11,046 bases of DNA, from contig JASHVQ010000059.1 of assembly GCA_030044485.1 (NCBI GenBank), forward strand, positions 1-11,046. The letters run 5' to 3'. The position numbers were made by a program, and so were the translations under genes. Origin of the DNA: Methylovirgula sp. Lineage in GTDB: Bacteria; Pseudomonadota; Alphaproteobacteria; Rhizobiales; Beijerinckiaceae. Shown one piece after another: positions 6,694 to 11,046 of this stretch (the stretch's first letter is position 1; the number at the start of each line of letters is the position of its first letter). Under the pieces are notes generated by a model, which was not told the origin of the DNA, searched no databases, and saw nothing but the letters and a program-made list of their open reading frames with translations.

Positions 6694-8097
6694 ATGGACG
6701 AAAAAGTCGACAAGCGTCGCTCGAAAAGTCCTGGCGGACCGCAGGCGTCCGGGGATTTGCAACCGGCGTTGCCGGCGCCTGAGCGGGCCGGGGAATTGCC
6801 CGCCCCCGACGCGAGGTCGGAATCGCCGGCTCGCCCGACGGGCGAGCGCGTCGCCCCGGAGAAAGCGCCCGACGCGCCGGAAGCGCCGAAAGCGCCGCCC
6901 AACCGCCGCCGCTCGTTCTTCGGTCTCCTTATCGGCCTCGTCGTCTTGTTGGCGGTGGGCTATGCGGCCTACAAGACTCTCGTTCCGGCCCCCCAATCCG
7001 GGCACCAGCATGCCGGCCTCCCGCCGCAATCGGTCGGCGTGGCGACGGTCGGCACGGGAGACATCCGCATCATCTTCAACGGGCTGGGGACCGTCACTCC
7101 GCTCACCACGGTGACGGTCAAAACCCAGATCAACGGCGAGCTTACGCAAGTCGCCTTCACCGAGGGCCAAATGGTAAAGGCCGGCGATTTTCTCGCGCAG
7201 ATCGATCCGCGTCCTTACCAGCTCCTCGAGCAACAATACGAAGGCCAGCTGGCCCACGACCAGGGCCTGCTGGCGCAAGCGCAGATGGATCTCGCCCGCT
7301 ATCAAACCCTGGTCACGCAAAATTCGATCGCCCGCCAGCAGGCCGAAGATCAGGCCTATGTCGTGAAACAATACCAAGGTTCCGTACAACTCGATCAAGC
7401 GCAGATCGATCAGGAAAAGCTCAACTTGACCTATTGCCATATCGTCTCGCCGCTCACCGGACGCGTCGGCCTGCGCCTCGTCGATCCCGGCAATTACGTG
7501 CAGACCACGGATACGAACGGCCTCGCCGTTCTGACGCAGCTGCAGCCGATTTCGGTGATTTTCTCGCTGCCTGAAGACGACATTCCCGATGTCGTGGCGC
7601 AGATGAACGCCGGCGTTTCCCTGCAGGCGACGGCTTACGACCGCGCCAACACGACCGAACTCGCAACCGGAAAGGTCACCGTTCTCGACAACCAGATCGA
7701 CACGACCACCGGCATGGTCAAGTTCCGCGCCGAATTTCCGAACCCGGACAACGCCCTCTTTCCGAACCAGTTCGTCAACGTCAATGTTCTGATCCGCACA
7801 TTGAAAGGCGTCGTCACGGTGCCGAACGCCGCGATCCAGCGCGGCGAGCCGGGCACTTATGTCTATCTCGTCAATTCCGACAATACGGTCTCCGTGCGTC
7901 CGGTAAAAATCGGACCCGCCGACAACGGAATGGTGCAGATCCTGTCGGGCGTGAAGCCCGGCGACATCGTCGTGACCGACGGCACGGACCGGCTGAGCGA
8001 TGGGGCGCGCGTGCTGATCCCCAGCCAGGCGGCTGCGGCGAGCGGCGGCGGCGCGCCCGGCACCCAACATCACCGGCACCACCATCAAGAGCAGTGA
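6694..8097 (+). CDS. mdtA: RND efflux membrane fusion protein, MdtA family
   Basis: Periplasmic adaptor that links the inner-membrane RND pump to the outer membrane channel. The 467-residue protein has a proline/alanine-rich cytoplasmic N-terminus ending in NRRR (1-73), one membrane anchor (about 75-95), and a first lipoyl half and hairpin entry ([20 protein letters not shown], 142-161, then [10 protein letters not shown]). A coiled-coil hairpin rich in Q, E and L follows (about 175-245), then the second lipoyl half ([23 protein letters not shown], 247-269), and the beta-barrel and membrane-proximal domains to about 443. MdtA of E. coli shows the same order. The C-terminus ends in a histidine-rich tail (HHRHHH, 459-464). 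ATG 6694 has only a weak ggatga ribosome site. The pump gene follows after 22 bases, so the two are one operon. Confidence 0.94.
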   Translation: MDEKVDKRRSKSPGGPQASGDLQPALPAPERAGELPAPDARSESPARPTGERVAPEKAPDAPEAPKAPPNRRRSFFGLLIGLVVLLAVGYAAYKTLVPAPQSGHQHAGLPPQSVGVATVGTGDIRIIFNGLGTVTPLTTVTVKTQINGELTQVAFTEGQMVKAGDFLAQIDPRPYQLLEQQYEGQLAHDQGLLAQAQMDLARYQTLVTQNSIARQQAEDQAYVVKQYQGSVQLDQAQIDQEKLNLTYCHIVSPLTGRVGLRLVDPGNYVQTTDTNGLAVLTQLQPISVIFSLPEDDIPDVVAQMNAGVSLQATAYDRANTTELATGKVTVLDNQIDTTTGMVKFRAEFPNPDNALFPNQFVNVNVLIRTLKGVVTVPNAAIQRGEPGTYVYLVNSDNTVSVRPVKIGPADNGMVQILSGVKPGDIVVTDGTDRLSDGARVLIPSQAAAASGGGAPGTQHHRHHHQEQ

Positions 8098-8119
8098 ATA
8101 CTGAAGGCCTAGGAGAACG

Positions 8120-11046
8120 ATGAACCCGTCGCAGACTTTCATCCTGCGTCCGGTCGCTACGTCTCTGCTCATGGCGGCGATCATGCTCGCCGGCCTGTTC
8201 GCCTACACGTTCCTGCCGCTCTCGGCTTTACCCGAGGTCGATTATCCCACGATCCAGGTGCATACCTTCTATCCGGGCGCCAGCCCCGAGGTGATGACGT
8301 CGTCGGTCACCGCCCCGCTTGAGCGCCAGCTCGGCGAAATGCCGGGCCTCAACCAGATGACCTCGTCGAGCTCGGCCGGAGCCTCGGTCATCACGCTGCA
8401 ATTCAACCTGAGCCTCAGTCTCGACGTCGCCGAGCAGGAAGTGCAAGCCGCCATCAATGCCGCCAACAATCTCTTGCCGAGCGACCTGCCCAACCCGCCC
8501 GTCTACGCGAAGATCAACCCGGCCGACGCGCCGATCCTCACGCTCGCCATAACCTCTTCGACCTTGCCGCTCACCACGCTCGAAGACCTGAGCGAGACGC
8601 GGCTTGCGCAGAAAATCTCGCAACAACCCGGCGTCGGACTGGTCGGCATCAGCGGCGGCGAGCGGCCGGCGATTCGCGTTCAGTTCAACCCGCGGGCTCT
8701 CGCCGCCTACGGGCTCAACATCGACGACGTCCGTACTATCGTCGGCGACGTCAATGTGAACACGCCGAAAGGCAGTTTCGACGGTCCGGCGCTGTCGTCG
8801 ACGATCAACGCCAACGACCAGTTGACCTCCGCCGCCGAGTTCCAGGACGTCATCATCGCCTATCGCAACGGCAATCCGGTGCGTCTTTCCGACGTGGCGA
8901 CCACGATACGCGGCGCGGAAAATACCAAGATCGCCGCCTGGGCCGACAAGACGCCGGCCATCATCCTCAACATCCAGCGTCAGCCCGGCGCCAACGTCAT
9001 TCAGGTCGTCGACGGCATCAAGCGCCTTCTGCCGCGCATAGAATCGAGCTTACCCTCGGCGCTCACCATCACGCAGATGAGCGATAGGACCACGACGATC
9101 CGCGCCTCGGTCGCCGACGTCGAGTTCGAATTGCTCTTGGCCGTCGCGCTTGTCGTTCTGGTCATCTTCCTGTTCCTGCGCAATCTGCCGGCAACGGTCA
9201 TCCCGAGCCTTTCCGTGCCCTTGTCTTTGGTCGGCACGTTCGGCGCCATGTATCTCCTGGGCTTCAGCCTCGACAATTTGTCATTTATGGCGCTGACGAT
9301 CTCGACTGGCTTTGTCGTCGATGACGCGATCGTGATGATCGAGAACATCTCCCGCTATATCGAAGCCGGCGAAGCGCCTTTGCAGGCGGCGCTGCGTGGC
9401 TCGGGACAGATCGGCTTTACGATCGTATCACTGACCGTTTCGCTGATCGCGGTTCTCATCCCTCTCTTGTTCATGGGCGACGTGGTCGGACGTCTGTTCC
9501 ACGAATTCGCGATCACCCTCGCGGTGACCATCATTATTTCCGCGGTCGTGTCCTTGACACTCGTGCCCATGCTCTGCGCGAAAATCCTCCGTCACAAAGA
9601 GGAATCCGAGCGCGGCTGGTTCGACCTCAACGCCGAACGCGCCTTCAATTGGGTCATCCATCAATATGGGCGGGCGCTGGCCGTCGTTCTCGAGCATCAG
9701 CCTCTCACGTTGCTGATCGCCGTTGCCACGCTTGCCCTGACGATCCTGCTCTATATCGTCATCCCCAAAGGCTTCTTTCCCGTCCAGGACACCGGGATGA
9801 TCCAGGGAATAACCGAGGCGGCGCAGGGCGTCTCCTTCGCGGCCATGCGGGAGCGCCAGCAAGCATTGGCCGACGCCGTGCTCGACGACGAAGACGTCGA
9901 CAGTTTGAGCTCGTTCGTCGGCGTCGACGGAACGAACATGACGCTCAACAACGGCAGATTCCTCATCAACCTCAGGCCGCTCGACGAACGCCACGCCAGC
10001 GTCACCGAGGTTATCCGCCGCCTGCAGCAGGAAACGGCGAAGGTCGAGGGCATCAAGCTCTACATGCAGCCGGTGCAGGATCTGACCGTCGATACGAGCG
10101 TTTCTCGCGCCCAATATCACTTCGTGCTGGAGAACCCGAACCCTTCCGAACTGCAGACCTGGGTGCCGCGCATCGTGAGCAAGCTGCAGACTTTGCCCGA
10201 GATCGCCAACGTGGCGAGCGATATGCAGGACCAGGGCCGCGCCATCGACCTGATCGTCGATCGTTCGACGGCGAGCCGTTTCGGCATCACCATGGCGACC
10301 GTCGACAACATGCTCTATGACGCCTTCGGGCAGCGCATCATTTCGACGATCTACACGGAATCGAACCAGTACCGCGTCATCATGGAGGCCTCGCCCGACC
10401 TTCAGCACGCACTCACTTCGTTGAACACGCTCTACCTGCCTTCCTCGGTGTCGACGACCAACGGGCAAGTGCCGCTCGCCGCAATCGTCACCGTCCAGCA
10501 GCGCTCCGGGCCTCTGCTGATTACCCATTACGGCCAGTTTCCCGCGACCAATATCTCTTTCGATGTCGCACCCGGCGCTTCGCTCGGAGCCGCGGTCGGT
10601 GCGATCAACCAGGCCGAGAAGGATCTGAATCTGCCGATAAGCTTCATCTCTTCGATGCAGGGCAGCGCGGCGGCTTTCACGGCTTCGCTCGGCAACGAGC
10701 TTCTGCTGATCATCGCCGCGGTCGTCACGATGTACATCGTGCTCGGCGTTCTCTACGAGAGCTTCATTCACCCGATTACGATTCTTTCCACCCTGCCCTC
10801 GGCCGGGGTCGGCGCGCTGCTCTCATTGATGCTCGCCGGCGACGAGCTCGACGTGATCGCCATCATCGGCATCATCCTGCTGATCGGCATCGTCAAGAAG
10901 AACGCGATCATGATGATCGACTTCGCTCTCGATGCGGAGCGCAACGAAGGCCTGCCGCCGCGCGACGCGATCTATCAGGCCTGCCTGCTGCGCTTCCGGC
11001 CGATCCTCATGACGACCATGGCCGCCATCCTCGGCGCGTTGCCGCT
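8120..11046 (+). CDS. mdtB: RND multidrug efflux pump subunit, MdtB family (3' end beyond the window)
   Basis: Inner-membrane, proton-driven pump of the HAE1/RND family, acting with the fusion protein and outer membrane factor. The frame is open from ATG 8120 (aggag 4 bases upstream) to the window edge: 975 complete codons of about 1040 usual for MdtB. It starts with [12 protein letters not shown] and [16 protein letters not shown], the first membrane helix and following loop of RND pumps. The fourth helix carries the proton-relay pair D401/D402 in [15 protein letters not shown]. The tenth helix carries K926/K927 in [15 protein letters not shown]. Segments such as [20 protein letters not shown] and GASVITLQF match E. 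coli MdtB better than MdtC. MdtB works with MdtC, so an mdtC-like gene should follow outside the window. No frameshift is seen. Confidence 0.95.
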   Translation, partial: MNPSQTFILRPVATSLLMAAIMLAGLFAYTFLPLSALPEVDYPTIQVHTFYPGASPEVMTSSVTAPLERQLGEMPGLNQMTSSSSAGASVITLQFNLSLSLDVAEQEVQAAINAANNLLPSDLPNPPVYAKINPADAPILTLAITSSTLPLTTLEDLSETRLAQKISQQPGVGLVGISGGERPAIRVQFNPRALAAYGLNIDDVRTIVGDVNVNTPKGSFDGPALSSTINANDQLTSAAEFQDVIIAYRNGNPVRLSDVATTIRGAENTKIAAWADKTPAIILNIQRQPGANVIQVVDGIKRLLPRIESSLPSALTITQMSDRTTTIRASVADVEFELLLAVALVVLVIFLFLRNLPATVIPSLSVPLSLVGTFGAMYLLGFSLDNLSFMALTISTGFVVDDAIVMIENISRYIEAGEAPLQAALRGSGQIGFTIVSLTVSLIAVLIPLLFMGDVVGRLFHEFAITLAVTIIISAVVSLTLVPMLCAKILRHKEESERGWFDLNAERAFNWVIHQYGRALAVVLEHQPLTLLIAVATLALTILLYIVIPKGFFPVQDTGMIQGITEAAQGVSFAAMRERQQALADAVLDDEDVDSLSSFVGVDGTNMTLNNGRFLINLRPLDERHASVTEVIRRLQQETAKVEGIKLYMQPVQDLTVDTSVSRAQYHFVLENPNPSELQTWVPRIVSKLQTLPEIANVASDMQDQGRAIDLIVDRSTASRFGITMATVDNMLYDAFGQRIISTIYTESNQYRVIMEASPDLQHALTSLNTLYLPSSVSTTNGQVPLAAIVTVQQRSGPLLITHYGQFPATNISFDVAPGASLGAAVGAINQAEKDLNLPISFISSMQGSAAAFTASLGNELLLIIAAVVTMYIVLGVLYESFIHPITILSTLPSAGVGALLSLMLAGDELDVIAIIGIILLIGIVKKNAIMMIDFALDAERNEGLPPRDAIYQACLLRFRPILMTTMAAILGALP

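Noticed and set aside
6554..7114. 186-codon + strand frame starting upstream of mdtA, with a CPLC motif
   Set aside because: Most of it overlaps mdtA in another frame and becomes arginine/serine-rich there. The first 45 residues match nothing I recognise and have no good ribosome site.
6655..8184. 509-codon minus-strand frame opposite the fusion protein gene
   Set aside because: Antisense shadow of a clear MdtA-family gene.
9428..10771. 447-codon minus-strand frame inside mdtB
   Set aside because: Antisense shadow; the + strand frame is continuous and matches MdtB throughout.

Overview
This is a GC-rich window whose protein content, codon use and tRNA-Arg(ACG) sequence fit an alphaproteobacterium, most likely of the Hyphomicrobiales. 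That placement is inference; no rRNA or other strong taxonomic marker is present.

Left edge (1-268): an AT-richer stretch (22 G+C in the 60 bases 121-180) ends in the 3' two-thirds of a tRNA-Arg(ACG), from the anticodon arm to an encoded CCA. The acceptor 5' strand and D arm are missing. This is the usual signature of the distal attachment site of an integrative element that recombined into a tRNA gene. The element would lie to the left, with an intact tRNA-Arg expected at its other end. Small direct and inverted repeats beside the junction (84-151) could be recombinase or excisionase arm sites.

Middle (365-4476): fumC (class II fumarase, + strand) converges on a two-gene minus-strand unit, a flavin-dependent monooxygenase-like oxidoreductase followed 12 bases later by an ATP-grasp ligase-like enzyme. 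The fumC and ATP-grasp stop codons share the palindrome CTAG (1813-1816), so the two genes overlap by 4 bases. The flavoprotein/ATP-grasp pair is the least characterised unit here. It looks like a small tailoring cassette, but its substrate cannot be read from the sequence.

Right (4890-11046): a tripartite RND efflux system on the + strand. An outer-membrane-factor lipoprotein (NodT/OprM family) comes first, then about 320 bases without a gene, then an MdtA-type membrane fusion protein, then 22 bases later an MdtB-type RND pump that runs off the window. The three proteins would form an inner membrane-periplasm-outer membrane export conduit. An mdtC-like second pump gene would be expected just past the right edge. 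No regulator gene is visible. A perfect 12-base palindrome lies about 95 bases upstream of the fusion protein gene.

Apart from the att-like tRNA fragment and the flavoprotein/ATP-grasp pair, the window is ordinary chromosome. I found no CRISPR array, insertion sequence or clearly novel defence or mobile system.
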